Source: Tenacibaculum holothuriorum
GTDB lineage: Bacteria > Bacteroidota > Bacteroidia > Flavobacteriales > Flavobacteriaceae
DNA length: 64,000 nt
Assembly: GCF_002120225.1 (NCBI RefSeq)
Contig: NZ_LAPZ01000001.1
Location: 496,001 to 560,000, forward strand
Reading direction: 5' to 3'
In this document: in pieces, positions 8,961-18,825 of the stretch
How the letters are laid out: each line of letters begins with the position of its first letter
How positions within the stretch are numbered: the stretch's first letter is position 1
The notes under the pieces: model-generated
What the model saw: only the letters and a program-made list of their open reading frames with translations
The model's database searches: none
Told to the model about the DNA's origin: nothing
Made by a program: the position numbers and the translations under genes

Positions 8961-10394
8961 TTATTTCTTTTCTGCTAAAATCTCTTCAGCAAACTTATTG
9001 CATAGTAAAAATGTTTCTCTAACATCTTCAATTGTAGTTTTTGGGTTTATTAAACACATTCGTAAAACTACTTGTTTATTCAAAATGGTAGTTACTAATA
9101 ACGCTTCTTTCGACTCCATTACTCTTTTTGAAATTTCTTGATTCAACGCATCAATTTCTTTTTCAGAATAATTTAATCCAATCGGATTATATCGATAGTT
9201 AATAACCGCTAAAGTCGCTGGAGAAATAATTTCCCAATTTCTACTTTTACGTAACATTCTTTCAACTTCCTCAGCCAAATCAATATTATAAGTAACTGCT
9301 TTTTTAAAGGTTTCTAATCCATATGTTTTTATAGACATATAAAACTTTAAAGCTCTAAATCTACGCGTTAACTGAATTCCATAATCGTAAAAATTAATTT
9401 CAGACTCATTCCCTTCAATATCTCTTAAATATTCAGGTTTTTCACTAAAAGTATTACTTAACCAAGAAGAATCCTTCACTAATAAACATCCAATCTCATA
9501 AGGTTGAAAAAACCATTTATGAGGGTCGACAGTTAATGAATCTGCTCTTTCTATTCCTCTTAAAGCTCTAGCTCCTTTTTTAGATAAGATTCCTGCTCCA
9601 CCATAAGCTCCATCAACATGAAACCATAAATTTTCTTCTTCACAAATATCTGCAATTTCATCTAACGGATCTACAGTACCTGTATTGGTTGTTCCTGCAG
9701 AAGCAATAAAACAGAAAGGTTGTAAACCTTCTAACCGATCTTTAGCTATTGCATTTTTTAATTTGTTGATACTAATTCTGAATTCAATATCAGTAGGTAA
9801 AATACGAATCTGTTCTTTTTTGAATCCTAGAACACGAATCGCTTTAATATTCGAAGAATGCGCTTGGTCAGATAAATAGATAACAGCTTTCGAAAAGTCG
9901 TCTCCACACTTTATTCTCCTAGCAGTAACCAAAGCTGTTAAGTTAGCCATAGAACCACCACTAGTAAAGATTCCTCCTCCCTTTTTCACAGGAAAATTGA
10001 ACATTTTTAATAACCAGTTCATGGTAACAATTTCTAACTCTGCAGCAGCTGGAGATACAATCCATCCTCCAGAAAAAATATTAAATCCAGTAGCCAAACT
10101 ATCAGCCATTGTACTAACAAAATTACTTGGTCCTGGAACAAACGAATATGATTTTGGATGTGAAATAACGTTACTATACTTCATCACATTATCCATTACA
10201 AAATCTAATACTTCATTTGCTGGAGTTGCTTTTTCTGGAGCTTCTTGTAAAAAAATAGAATCCATTTCTTCTCTTGTTGCAGAAGTTACAGGTTTCTTTT
10301 CTTCCATCGTAGCCCAATGCTCAGCAATTAAATCTACTATTTTATAACCGTAAGCTTTCATTTCTTCTAACGGTAAATCAAAATGAGCGCTCAT
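8961..10394 (-). CDS. PLP-dependent group II amino acid decarboxylase
   Basis: 477 residues, the length of aromatic-L-amino-acid decarboxylase-like enzymes. The PLP-binding Lys is K293 in DPHKWFF. The cofactor-pocket motifs FTSGGSMANLTAL and HVDGAYGGAG (Asp to the pyridine nitrogen, then Ala over the ring) are present. It should decarboxylate an amino acid to an amine in the cytoplasm. The sequence resembles the tyrosine/tryptophan/2,4-diaminobutyrate branch, but I cannot fix the substrate. An exact TAnnTTTG box lies 28 bases upstream of the start. It is a single-gene unit with a shared terminator at its 3' end. Confidence 0.92.
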   Translation of the reverse strand: MSAHFDLPLEEMKAYGYKIVDLIAEHWATMEEKKPVTSATREEMDSIFLQEAPEKATPANEVLDFVMDNVMKYSNVISHPKSYSFVPGPSNFVSTMADSLATGFNIFSGGWIVSPAAAELEIVTMNWLLKMFNFPVKKGGGIFTSGGSMANLTALVTARRIKCGDDFSKAVIYLSDQAHSSNIKAIRVLGFKKEQIRILPTDIEFRISINKLKNAIAKDRLEGLQPFCFIASAGTTNTGTVDPLDEIADICEEENLWFHVDGAYGGAGILSKKGARALRGIERADSLTVDPHKWFFQPYEIGCLLVKDSSWLSNTFSEKPEYLRDIEGNESEINFYDYGIQLTRRFRALKFYMSIKTYGLETFKKAVTYNIDLAEEVERMLRKSRNWEIISPATLAVINYRYNPIGLNYSEKEIDALNQEISKRVMESKEALLVTTILNKQVVLRMCLINPKTTIEDVRETFLLCNKFAEEILAEKK

Positions 10395-10421
10395 ATACTT
10401 TATTTAAAAAAATTAATTCGG

Positions 10422-10429
10422 CAAAATTA
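10422..10429 (-). promoter_or_regulatory. -7 promoter box of the PLP decarboxylase gene
   Basis: On the minus strand TAATTTTG matches TAnnTTTG, 27 bases before the ATG. Confidence 0.55.
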
Positions 10430-10499
10430 CGGATTCGCTTTAGTTTAGCTGCTCTTCTTTTTTTATTTTTTTATTAAGAACTTAATTTTTTCTTTTCTT

Positions 10500-10507
10500 T
10501 ATTTTTG
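10500..10507 (+). promoter_or_regulatory. -7 promoter box of the OstA-like gene
   Basis: TATTTTTG matches TAnnTTTG, 19 bases before the TTG start. The -33 element is weak. Confidence 0.5.
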
Positions 10508-10526
10508 CGTTCTAAAACATATTATT

Positions 10527-12164
10527 TTGAAGCATTTTTTGTTACTAATTTCTTTACTAAGTTTTATAACTCTTCAAGCACAAACAAAGCAAATTAAAAT
10601 TCTTTCTTCTGAGCAAACCATTTTTGGTGATGAAAAATTTCCAGGAGCTCAGATATTAATTGGTAATGTTAAAATGCGACACGAAGGTGTTACTTTAGAT
10701 TGTAAGCAAGCGTTGTATTACAAAGACAAAAACTTATTTAAAGCTGTTGGCGAAGTTGTGATTGAGCAAGGTGATAGTATAATTCAATACAGTGATTTTG
10801 CTAATTATAATGGTAATACTAAAAAAGCAACTTCTTGGGGAAATGTTGAAGTTAATGATAAAGAAATGCAATTAAAAACGGATACTTTGCATTTTAATAG
10901 AACTGAACAAATTTTGTATTACCCCAACCACGGAACAATTAAAGACAAAAAAAACACCTTAAAAAGTAACAAAGGAACCTATTATTTAAAAGACAAAAAA
11001 TTCTCAGCTACAACCAATGTTACTGTTGTGAACCCAGATAATTTTTTAGAATCAGATCATTTAGATTATTATACAAACTCTCAGTTAGCATATTTATACG
11101 GACCAAGTACAGTAACTAATTTAAAAGATAGTACAAAAGTATATTCCGAAAGAGGTTTTTACGATACAAATACCGACGTCTCTTACTTTGTAAAAAATGC
11201 AAAACTATTTTTAAAAGATAGAACCGTATCTGCCGATAGTTTATACTACGACAAACGAAAAGGTTTTGCTTCAGCCACTAACAGAATTAAGGTAATAGAC
11301 ACAGTACAAAATATGGTTACCAAAGGTAATTATGCTGAATTATATGAATTAAAAGATTCTTTATTTATCATTAAAAGAGCTGTTTCAATTTCTGTAATGG
11401 ATAAAGATTCTATGTACGTTCATGGTGATAAAATTTTGGTTACAGGAAAGCCTGAGAAAAGAATAGTACGCATTTTTAACAATGTAAAAATCTTTAAAGA
11501 AAACTTACAAGGAAAATGTGACTCTATTCATTCTAGCCAAGAAACAGGAGTTACTCGTATGTTTAAGGATCCTATTTTATGGTCTGGAAAAAGTCAAATT
11601 ACAGGAGATAGCATTCAACTATTAAATAATAAAGAAACAAATAAATTAGATTCTCTAAAAGTGCTTTTAAACGCTTTTATTATTCAAAAAGATTCTTTAG
11701 CTAAAGACAATTTTAATCAAATCAAAGGTAGAAATATTTACGGAAAGTTCGAAAAAAACGATTTAAAAACAATGCTTGTAAAAGGTAATGCAGAGTCTTT
11801 ATATTTCAACAGAAATGAAGATACTCAAAAGTTAGAGACCATTACCAAAGAGATAGCAAGTGATATTGAGTTTACACTAAAAGACAATGAAATTGAAGAA
11901 ACTAAATACTTCAAAAAAACGGAGGGAAAAACATTTCCTCCCTCTGAATTTCCAGAAACAGAACGAAAGTTCCGTGGTTTTTTATGGCGAGGAGATGAAC
12001 AACCTTTAACGATGGAAGATATTTTTGTTAAAGACAATACAAAGACAAAATCAAAAAAAGCTAATATTCCTGAGGTCGTAAAAAAAGCTAAACAGCAATT
12101 TATAGACGAAACTCAAAAAAAGCCTCGCGCTAAATTTGATATTAAAAATTTAGGAGACAAATAA
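10527..12164 (+). CDS. OstA/LptA-like periplasmic protein
   Basis: 545 residues. A signal peptide (MKHFLLLISLLSFITLQAQ) begins at a TTG start codon; no ATG gives the signal peptide. The body repeats the beta-jellyroll signature of the OstA/LptA superfamily (for example YKDKNLFKAVGEVVIEQGDSIIQ, TKKATSWGNVEVND, LKTDTLHFNRTEQILYYPNHG). It extends for over 400 residues, far longer than E. coli LptA, as is usual in Bacteroidota. The likely role is a lipid-conducting bridge or scaffold in lipopolysaccharide transport across the periplasm, inferred from the fold family. The C-terminal 60 residues are Lys-rich. An aminotransferase gene follows after 9 bases, probably cotranscribed. Confidence 0.85.
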   Translation: MKHFLLLISLLSFITLQAQTKQIKILSSEQTIFGDEKFPGAQILIGNVKMRHEGVTLDCKQALYYKDKNLFKAVGEVVIEQGDSIIQYSDFANYNGNTKKATSWGNVEVNDKEMQLKTDTLHFNRTEQILYYPNHGTIKDKKNTLKSNKGTYYLKDKKFSATTNVTVVNPDNFLESDHLDYYTNSQLAYLYGPSTVTNLKDSTKVYSERGFYDTNTDVSYFVKNAKLFLKDRTVSADSLYYDKRKGFASATNRIKVIDTVQNMVTKGNYAELYELKDSLFIIKRAVSISVMDKDSMYVHGDKILVTGKPEKRIVRIFNNVKIFKENLQGKCDSIHSSQETGVTRMFKDPILWSGKSQITGDSIQLLNNKETNKLDSLKVLLNAFIIQKDSLAKDNFNQIKGRNIYGKFEKNDLKTMLVKGNAESLYFNRNEDTQKLETITKEIASDIEFTLKDNEIEETKYFKKTEGKTFPPSEFPETERKFRGFLWRGDEQPLTMEDIFVKDNTKTKSKKANIPEVVKKAKQQFIDETQKKPRAKFDIKNLGDK

Positions 12165-12173
12165 AACTTTACT

Positions 12174-13352
12174 TTGAAAACTGATTTTTTAAAATACCAA
12201 GGACAAACTACTCCACATCCTTTAGCTATAGAAATTTCTCACGCTAACGGAAGTTATATTTATGATGCAAGCGGAAAAAAAATGTTAGATTTCGTTGCTG
12301 GCGTATCGGCTAATAGTTTAGGGCATAATCACCCTAAAATAAACGAAGCCATTAAAAATCAGTTAGAAAAATATACACATGTAATGGTGTATGGAGAGTT
12401 TATTCAACAAGCACAACTCGATTTGTGTAAAGCGTTGATTAAAAATTCTCCACAAAATTTAAACTCCGTTTATTTAGTTAATTCAGGAACTGAAGCTACA
12501 GAAGGCGCTTTAAAATTAGCAAAACGTTTTACTGGTAAAAGTGAAATTATTGCTGCTAAAAACGCCTATCATGGGAATACGCAAGGAGCTATGAGTGTTT
12601 GTGGTGCTGAACAACAAAATCGTCCTTTTAGACCTTTATTACCTGGTGTAAAATTTATTGATTTCAATAACGAAAACCATCTAGAAAAAATAACATCAAA
12701 AACCGCTGCGGTTATTTTAGAAACTATTCAAGGAGGAGCTGGTTTTATTGAACCTACAAACAGTTATTTACACAAAGTAAAACAACGTTGCGAAGAAGTA
12801 GGTGCATTACTTATTCTTGACGAAATACAAACAGGTGTTGGACGTACAGGAACATTTTGGGGATTCGAAAACTACAATGTTTCTCCAAATATTGTTATTA
12901 CAGGAAAAGGATTAGGTGGTGGTATGCCTATTGGAGCGTTTATCAGTTCCTATGAAATTATGAATTCTTTGAAAGAGCATCCAAAATTGGGTCATATAAC
13001 TACTTTTGGTGGTCACCCTGTAATTGCTGCTGCTGGTTTAGCTACCGTAAATGAAATTACATCGAGTAACTTAATTCAAGAAACATTACGAAAAGAAAAA
13101 ATTATTCGTAATGCTTTTAAAAATCATCCTAAAATAAAAGAAATCCGTGGTAGAGGTTTAATGCTTGCATTAATAGTAGAGTCTCCTGAATTATCTTCAA
13201 AAGTTATTTTAGAATCTTTAGACAAAGGATTAATTCTTTTCTGGTTACTATTTGAAGGAAAAGCGATTAGAATAACTCCCCCATTAACAATTTCTGACGA
13301 AGAATTGCAAGAAGGATGCAATATCATATTAGAGATTTTAAATAAGAGTTAA
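12174..13352 (+). CDS. Class III aminotransferase (aspartate/ornithine type)
   Basis: 392 residues, TTG start. Class III PLP aminotransferase: the substrate-side region YIYDASGKKMLDFVAGVSANSLGHNHPK, the phosphate-binding NSGTEATEGALKLAK, ILDEIQTGVGRTGTFWGFE with the pyridine-contacting Asp, and catalytic Lys245 in ITGKGLGGGMPIG. Relatives include acetylornithine, succinylornithine and ornithine aminotransferases. It is not in an arginine-biosynthesis cluster here, so the substrate is open. It is 9 bases downstream of the OstA-like gene and shares its transcript. That pairing may reflect only compact gene order. Confidence 0.9.
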   Translation: MKTDFLKYQGQTTPHPLAIEISHANGSYIYDASGKKMLDFVAGVSANSLGHNHPKINEAIKNQLEKYTHVMVYGEFIQQAQLDLCKALIKNSPQNLNSVYLVNSGTEATEGALKLAKRFTGKSEIIAAKNAYHGNTQGAMSVCGAEQQNRPFRPLLPGVKFIDFNNENHLEKITSKTAAVILETIQGGAGFIEPTNSYLHKVKQRCEEVGALLILDEIQTGVGRTGTFWGFENYNVSPNIVITGKGLGGGMPIGAFISSYEIMNSLKEHPKLGHITTFGGHPVIAAAGLATVNEITSSNLIQETLRKEKIIRNAFKNHPKIKEIRGRGLMLALIVESPELSSKVILESLDKGLILFWLLFEGKAIRITPPLTISDEELQEGCNIILEILNKS

Positions 13353-13390
13353 ATATTTTTTTTTAGATTTATGCCAAAGTCAAACCCTTT

Positions 13391-15163
13391 ATGCATACAT
13401 CTGGAAAAATTAGTCGTTTGTTCGATTACCCTTATTATCAGTTAGAAAATCATCCGCAACAAAATTCATTAGTTTATAAAAATAATAATCAATGGCACAG
13501 TATATCTACAAAAGAATATGTAGATACTGCCAAAAAAGTAAGTTGTGCTTTATTAAAACTAGGAGTAAAAGCTGGTGATAAAATTGCTGTAATTACTACG
13601 AATAACAATCCGAAATGGCATATTTTAGATATTGGTGTTATGCAAATTGGCGCTATAAATGTACCTCTCTACCCTACTTTTTCTGAAAAAGATTATGCAT
13701 ATATTTTAGATCATTCCGATAGTATATATTGTTTTGTTTCTGACAATGAATTACTAGAAAAAGTAAACAATGTAAAAGAGCAAACGAAATTAAAAGGAGT
13801 TTTTACTTTTGAAGAAATTGATACAGATTACGACTGGAATGCTTTCTTAGACACTGATAGAAATAACGAATATCCTCCACAATTAAACTCTTACAAAGAC
13901 AAAGTAAAACCAGAAGATTTGGCTACTATAATTTATACTTCTGGAACAACAGGAACTCCAAAAGGTGTTATGTTATCGCATAAAAATGTAGTTGATAATA
14001 TTATAGCTGTTAGCAATCGTTTGGATTTGCAGGGACATAATAAAAGAGTAATTAGTTATCTTCCTATTTGTCATATTTTTGAAAGAGCAGCTTCTTATTA
14101 TTGTCAAGGAATGGGCTTTGAAATTCATTTTGCTGAAAGCATCGAAAAAATTGGAGACAATTTAAAAGAAATCAAGCCTCATTTTATGGCAGTAGTTCCT
14201 AGGCTTTTAGAAAAGGTTTTTGACAAAATTGTAGACAAAGGAAGCAATTTATCAGGCATTAAAAAACAACTTTTCTTTTGGTCATTGAATCTTGGAGAGC
14301 AATATGAACCATACAGAAAAAAAGGTTGGTGGTATGAATTTAAACTTAGTATTGCTAGAAAGTTAGTCTTTAAAAAATGGAGAGAGGCTCTGGGTAATCA
14401 TTTAGAATTTATGCTTGCGGGTAGTGCCCCAATGCAACCTCGTTTAATTAGAATGTTTACAGCTGCTGGAATTCCTGTTTACGAAGGTTATGGGATGACA
14501 GAAACATCACCAGCAATTACTGTAAATGATCTAAGAAACAATGGCTTTAAAATAGGAACAGTTGGAAGAGTTTTAGATGATGTAGAAGTAAAAATTGCAG
14601 AAGACGGGGAAATTCTTGTAAAAGGTTCAATTGTAATGAAAGGTTATTATAAAAATGAAGAACTTACCAATAAAACCATACAAAACGGATTTTTACACAC
14701 AGGTGATATTGGAGAAATTGATGATCAAGGTTTCCTAAAAATTACAGATAGAAAGAAACAAATTTTTAAAACTTCTGGAGGTAAATACATTGCTCCTGCT
14801 GTATTAGAAAGCGAATTAAAAAAATCTCGCTTTATAGAACAAGTTATGGTTATTGGTGAAGGTCAAAAAATGCCTGCAGCTCTTATTCAACTCGCACCCG
14901 ATTTTATTTCAGAATGGGCAAAAAGACATCATCATACGATTACAGATATTACTTCTGATGAAAAGCTTATAGATCGTGTTCAAAAAGAAATAGACTATTA
15001 TAATAAGAAATTTGGTAAGTGGGAACAAATTAAGCGTTTTGAAATTACTCCAGATGAATGGACTATTGAAGATGGACATTTAACTCCCACAATGAAAATG
15101 AGACGCAAAATAATTTTAGAAAAATATCAAAACTTGTACGAAAAAATATATAATTCACAATAA
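13391..15163 (+). CDS. Long-chain fatty acid-CoA ligase (first of a tandem pair)
   Basis: 590 residues. AMP-forming acyl-CoA synthetase: P-loop YTSGTTGTPKG at 182-192; the adenine-binding motif YGMTETSPA; the hinge region HTGDIGEIDDQGFLKITDRKKQ; and the catalytic-Lys region near the C-terminus (HLTPTMKMRRK). It activates fatty acids to acyl-CoA in the cytoplasm for degradation or lipid synthesis. There is no signal peptide. It shows extensive similarity and identical length to the next gene, pointing to tandem duplication. The 71 bases between them contain a weak promoter-like TATACTTTG, so the second copy may be expressed separately. Confidence 0.94.
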   Translation: MHTSGKISRLFDYPYYQLENHPQQNSLVYKNNNQWHSISTKEYVDTAKKVSCALLKLGVKAGDKIAVITTNNNPKWHILDIGVMQIGAINVPLYPTFSEKDYAYILDHSDSIYCFVSDNELLEKVNNVKEQTKLKGVFTFEEIDTDYDWNAFLDTDRNNEYPPQLNSYKDKVKPEDLATIIYTSGTTGTPKGVMLSHKNVVDNIIAVSNRLDLQGHNKRVISYLPICHIFERAASYYCQGMGFEIHFAESIEKIGDNLKEIKPHFMAVVPRLLEKVFDKIVDKGSNLSGIKKQLFFWSLNLGEQYEPYRKKGWWYEFKLSIARKLVFKKWREALGNHLEFMLAGSAPMQPRLIRMFTAAGIPVYEGYGMTETSPAITVNDLRNNGFKIGTVGRVLDDVEVKIAEDGEILVKGSIVMKGYYKNEELTNKTIQNGFLHTGDIGEIDDQGFLKITDRKKQIFKTSGGKYIAPAVLESELKKSRFIEQVMVIGEGQKMPAALIQLAPDFISEWAKRHHHTITDITSDEKLIDRVQKEIDYYNKKFGKWEQIKRFEITPDEWTIEDGHLTPTMKMRRKIILEKYQNLYEKIYNSQ

Positions 15164-15234
15164 ATCAACACATAAGATAAGACTTGTACAATCGAGCTAT
15201 TTTTTATACTTTGCAAAGCCCAAAAATTTGAAAT

Positions 15235-17007
15235 ATGTCGATTGAAATTAAACGTCTTTTTGACTTTCCCTATTACCAACTAGAAAAATACAATTTAGAT
15301 AAAGCTTTAACCACCAAATATAATGATGAGTGGAAATCTTTATCTACTCAAGAATACATCAATCAAGCCAATGCAATTAGCCGTGGTTTATTGCGCTTAG
15401 GTGTTCAACCAAACGACAAAATTGCTGTAATTTCTACAAACAACCGTACAGAATGGAATGTTTGTGATATAGGTATTTTACAAGTAGGAGCTCAAAATGT
15501 TCCTATTTACCCGACAATTTCAAAAGAAGATTACGAATACGTTTTAAATCACTCCGAGGCTACTTATTGTTTTGTTTCTGATACCGATATTTTAGAAAAA
15601 CTAAATCAAATTAAAGGAAATACTAAACTAAAAGCTGTTTTTACTTTTGAAGATATTTCAGGAGAAAAAAACTGGCAAGAAGTTTTAGATTTAGGTAAAG
15701 ACGAAAGTAATCAGTCTGAAGTAGAAGCTAGAAAAGATGCTGTTAAACCAGAAGATTTAGCTACATTAATTTATACTTCGGGGACTACTGGTAGACCAAA
15801 AGGGGTGATGCTTTCTCACAACAACATCGTTTCTAACGTTTTAAGTAGTAATAAACGTGTTCCTTTAGTGTATGGTGAAGAAAGAGGATTAAGTTTCTTA
15901 CCTGTTTGCCATATTTTCGAAAGAATGATCTTATACTTATATCAATACTGTGGAGTTTCTATTTATTTTGCAGAATCTATTGAGAAGTTAAGTGAAAATG
16001 CACAAGAAATTAAGCCTCATGTAATGACTGCTGTACCTCGTTTGTACGAAAAGATTTATGATAAAATCTATGCAAAAGGTACTGACTTAACTGGTATTAA
16101 GAAAAGACTATTCTTTTGGGCAATTGATTTAGGATTAGAGTACGAACCATATGGAGCAAACGGATGGTGGTATGAGAAAAAACTAGGTATAGCTCGTAAA
16201 TTAATTTTCTCTAAATGGCAAGCTGCTTTAGGAGGAGAATTAAAGTTAATGGTATCAGGTTCTGCCGCTTTACAAGCAAGACTTACACGTGTATTTGCTG
16301 CTGCCGGTATGCCAGTTATGGAAGGTTATGGGTTAACTGAAACTTCACCTGTTATTTCTGTAAATGATCAAAGAAATGGAGGGTTTAGAGTTGGAACTGT
16401 TGGTAGAATTATTGATGGTGTTGAAGTGAAAATAGCAGAAGACGGTGAAATCTTAGTAAAAGGTCCTAATGTATTAATGGGTTACTATAAAGATCCAGAA
16501 AAAACTGCTGAAGTAATGAGTGGAGATTATTTCCATACAGGAGATAAAGGAGAGGTTGATGCAGATGGATTCTTAAAAATTACAGGACGTACTAAAGAAA
16601 TGTTTAAGACATCAGGAGGAAAATATGTAGTACCACCATTATTAGAAGGTGAATTAAAACAATCTCGCTTTATAGAACAAGTAATGGTTGTTGGTGAAGG
16701 AGAAAAAATGCCTGCTGCTATTATTCAACCAAATTTTGAATTTGTAAAAGAATGGGCACAGCGTCATAATATTTCTTTAGGAGACAATGCAGATATTGCT
16801 GCCAACCCTAAAGTAATAGCACGATTACAGGAGGAAGTAGATACTTGTAACAAAAAGTTTGGTAAGTGGGAACAAATTAAAAAGTTTGAGTTAACTCCTG
16901 AAGAATGGTCTATTGACGGAGGTCATCTTACTCCTACTATGAAGATGAAACGAAAAATCATCAAAGAAATTTACAAAGACCTATACAATAAAATATACGA
17001 TTGTTAA
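15235..17007 (+). CDS. Long-chain fatty acid-CoA ligase (second of a tandem pair)
   Basis: 590 residues with the same domain order as the preceding gene: P-loop YTSGTTGRPKG from Tyr180, YGLTETSPV, HTGDKGEVDADGFLKITGRTKE, and HLTPTMKMKRK at the end. Compared with its partner it is more Gly- and Asp-rich in the C-terminal subdomain and has TCNKKFGKW where the first has YYNKKFGKW. All catalytic motifs look intact in both copies, so subfunctionalisation by chain length or by growth condition is a fair guess. It ends at a strong terminator. Confidence 0.94.
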   Translation: MSIEIKRLFDFPYYQLEKYNLDKALTTKYNDEWKSLSTQEYINQANAISRGLLRLGVQPNDKIAVISTNNRTEWNVCDIGILQVGAQNVPIYPTISKEDYEYVLNHSEATYCFVSDTDILEKLNQIKGNTKLKAVFTFEDISGEKNWQEVLDLGKDESNQSEVEARKDAVKPEDLATLIYTSGTTGRPKGVMLSHNNIVSNVLSSNKRVPLVYGEERGLSFLPVCHIFERMILYLYQYCGVSIYFAESIEKLSENAQEIKPHVMTAVPRLYEKIYDKIYAKGTDLTGIKKRLFFWAIDLGLEYEPYGANGWWYEKKLGIARKLIFSKWQAALGGELKLMVSGSAALQARLTRVFAAAGMPVMEGYGLTETSPVISVNDQRNGGFRVGTVGRIIDGVEVKIAEDGEILVKGPNVLMGYYKDPEKTAEVMSGDYFHTGDKGEVDADGFLKITGRTKEMFKTSGGKYVVPPLLEGELKQSRFIEQVMVVGEGEKMPAAIIQPNFEFVKEWAQRHNISLGDNADIAANPKVIARLQEEVDTCNKKFGKWEQIKKFELTPEEWSIDGGHLTPTMKMKRKIIKEIYKDLYNKIYDC

Positions 17008-17013
17008 TCAGCT

Positions 17014-17044
17014 AAAAAGTGTTGCGTAAGCAGCACTTTTTCTT
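17014..17044 (+). terminator. Terminator after the acyl-CoA ligase pair
   Basis: AAAAAGTGTTGC and GCAGCACTTTTT pair with a single U.G wobble around a GTAA loop, followed by more T. Confidence 0.82.
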
Positions 17045-17053
17045 TCTATACAG

Positions 17054-18727
17054 ATGTCTAAATTTCACCTATTCAAACACAATATTTCTGAAATTGAACT
17101 TCCAAAAGAGTTTACATTTCCTTATAACTATACTCCACATCCTTTAGCTGAAATAGCAGTAAAACAGCTTCAAGAATATTTAAAAAATCAAACTGATTTT
17201 GAACATAACTTTGGTATAAATAATCCTACTAACAAAAATGCTTTGGGCAAAATGTTAGGTGTTCTAGTTGTAAAAAACACTCAAAATGAACTTGGTTTTT
17301 TAGCTGCTTTTTCCGGAAAATTAGCCGATAGTACTCAACACAACAATTTTGTACCACCAGTTTTTGATGTTTTAGATGAAAAAGGATTTTATAGAATTAC
17401 TGAAAACAAGATAAATTCTATAAATCATGAAATAGAAACTCTTGAAAACAACTCTTCCTTTTTATCATTAAAAGAAAAGTTTTCTTCAACAGAAAATGAA
17501 TATTTACAATTACTACAAGTTGAAAAAGACAAAATTAAACACCGTCAACAGCTTCGAAAAAAAGAATATAAAACAAGACTCAATTCAGAAAAGAATCAAC
17601 AAAACATAAAAGTTTTACAGGAGAAAAACAATCAATTAAAGATTAACGAGAGTTTCTATTTGAGAGAATATGAGATTTATTTAGATGAAAAGTTACATCC
17701 TCTAAAAGTTCAATTAGATTTTTATCAATCAAAAATTGATACACTAAAAAAAGAAAGAGCTCAAAAATCGGCTTGGGTTCAACAGGAAATATTTAAGCAT
17801 TATAATTTTTTAAATTCTAAGAGAGAAGCCAAAAATCTGTTAGATATATTTAAGAATACCAAACAAAATATACCAGCAGGTGCAGGAGATTGTTGTGCTC
17901 CTAAATTACTTCAATATGCTTTTTTGCATAACTTCACTCCTATTTGTATGGCAGAATTTTGGTGGGGAAAACCTTTACAAACTTCCGTAAGAAAACATGG
18001 TTTTTATTATGGTGCTTGTGTAGGAAAATGCAAACCTATTTTAACGCACATGCTACAAGGAATGAGTGTAGAAGAAAATCCTTTGTATAAAGAATTGAGT
18101 ACTCCTAAAACAATTGAAGTAATTTATGAAGATGAGGAACTAGCCGTAATTAATAAACCTTATGATTTACTTACTGTTTCTGGAACCGAAATAAAAGATT
18201 CGGTAGAAACTAGAGTAAAAAAGCTTTGGCCACAAGCAACAGGACCAATGATTGTTCATCGTTTAGACATGTCTACCTCTGGAGTTTTACTCATTGCTAA
18301 AACAAAAGAAAGTCATAAACATCTTCAAGAACAATTCAAAAACAAAACTATAAAGAAACAATATATAGCGATTTTGGATGGTGTTATAAATCAAAATTCA
18401 GGAAGTATTAACCTTCCTTTAAAAGTTGATTTTCATCATAGACCCAAACAAATGGTTTGCTTTATAAATGGAAAAAAAGCATTAACCAAATGGAATGTTA
18501 TTGAAGTTAAAAACAATCAAACTAAAATTAACTTTTATCCTATTACAGGAAGAACACATCAATTAAGGATGCATGCTGCACATCATTTAGGGTTAAATAC
18601 ATCTATTTTAGGTGATGATTTGTATGGGAAAAAATTAGATAGATTGTATTTACATGCTGAAAAAATTCAGTTTCTTCACCCTAGAACAAAATTAGAACTA
18701 GAATTTACAATACCAACTCCTTTTTAA
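17054..18727 (+). CDS. RluA-family pseudouridine synthase with long N-terminal extension
   Basis: 557 residues. The C-terminal third is a standard RluA catalytic domain: VIYEDEELAVINKPYDLLTV, the catalytic motif HRLDMSTSG with Asp405, then GRTHQLRMHAAH and LGDDLYG. The N-terminal about 330 residues are not an S4 domain. They form a mixed domain (LGFLAAFSGKLAD, about residue 80), a coiled coil (about 125-265, rich in Lys/Glu/Gln) and a Cys-rich segment (GAGDCCAPKLLQYA, GACVGKCKPI). This layout is known from large RluA-like proteins of several phyla. The target is a uridine in rRNA or tRNA; which one is not known. Confidence 0.9.
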   Translation: MSKFHLFKHNISEIELPKEFTFPYNYTPHPLAEIAVKQLQEYLKNQTDFEHNFGINNPTNKNALGKMLGVLVVKNTQNELGFLAAFSGKLADSTQHNNFVPPVFDVLDEKGFYRITENKINSINHEIETLENNSSFLSLKEKFSSTENEYLQLLQVEKDKIKHRQQLRKKEYKTRLNSEKNQQNIKVLQEKNNQLKINESFYLREYEIYLDEKLHPLKVQLDFYQSKIDTLKKERAQKSAWVQQEIFKHYNFLNSKREAKNLLDIFKNTKQNIPAGAGDCCAPKLLQYAFLHNFTPICMAEFWWGKPLQTSVRKHGFYYGACVGKCKPILTHMLQGMSVEENPLYKELSTPKTIEVIYEDEELAVINKPYDLLTVSGTEIKDSVETRVKKLWPQATGPMIVHRLDMSTSGVLLIAKTKESHKHLQEQFKNKTIKKQYIAILDGVINQNSGSINLPLKVDFHHRPKQMVCFINGKKALTKWNVIEVKNNQTKINFYPITGRTHQLRMHAAHHLGLNTSILGDDLYGKKLDRLYLHAEKIQFLHPRTKLELEFTIPTPF

Positions 18728-18788
18728 GTTTACGGAAATCCGCAATTTAAACATGGTATCTCCGCAACTATAGCTTATGAAGTTCATT

Positions 18789-18796
18789 TAACTTTG
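18789..18796 (+). promoter_or_regulatory. -7 promoter box of the 51-residue membrane protein gene
   Basis: TAACTTTG matches TAnnTTTG exactly, 29 bases before the ATG at 18826. It supports this short frame being a real gene. Confidence 0.5.
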
Positions 18797-18825
18797 AGTT
18801 AACCAAACTACGTAATGTTATTAGT

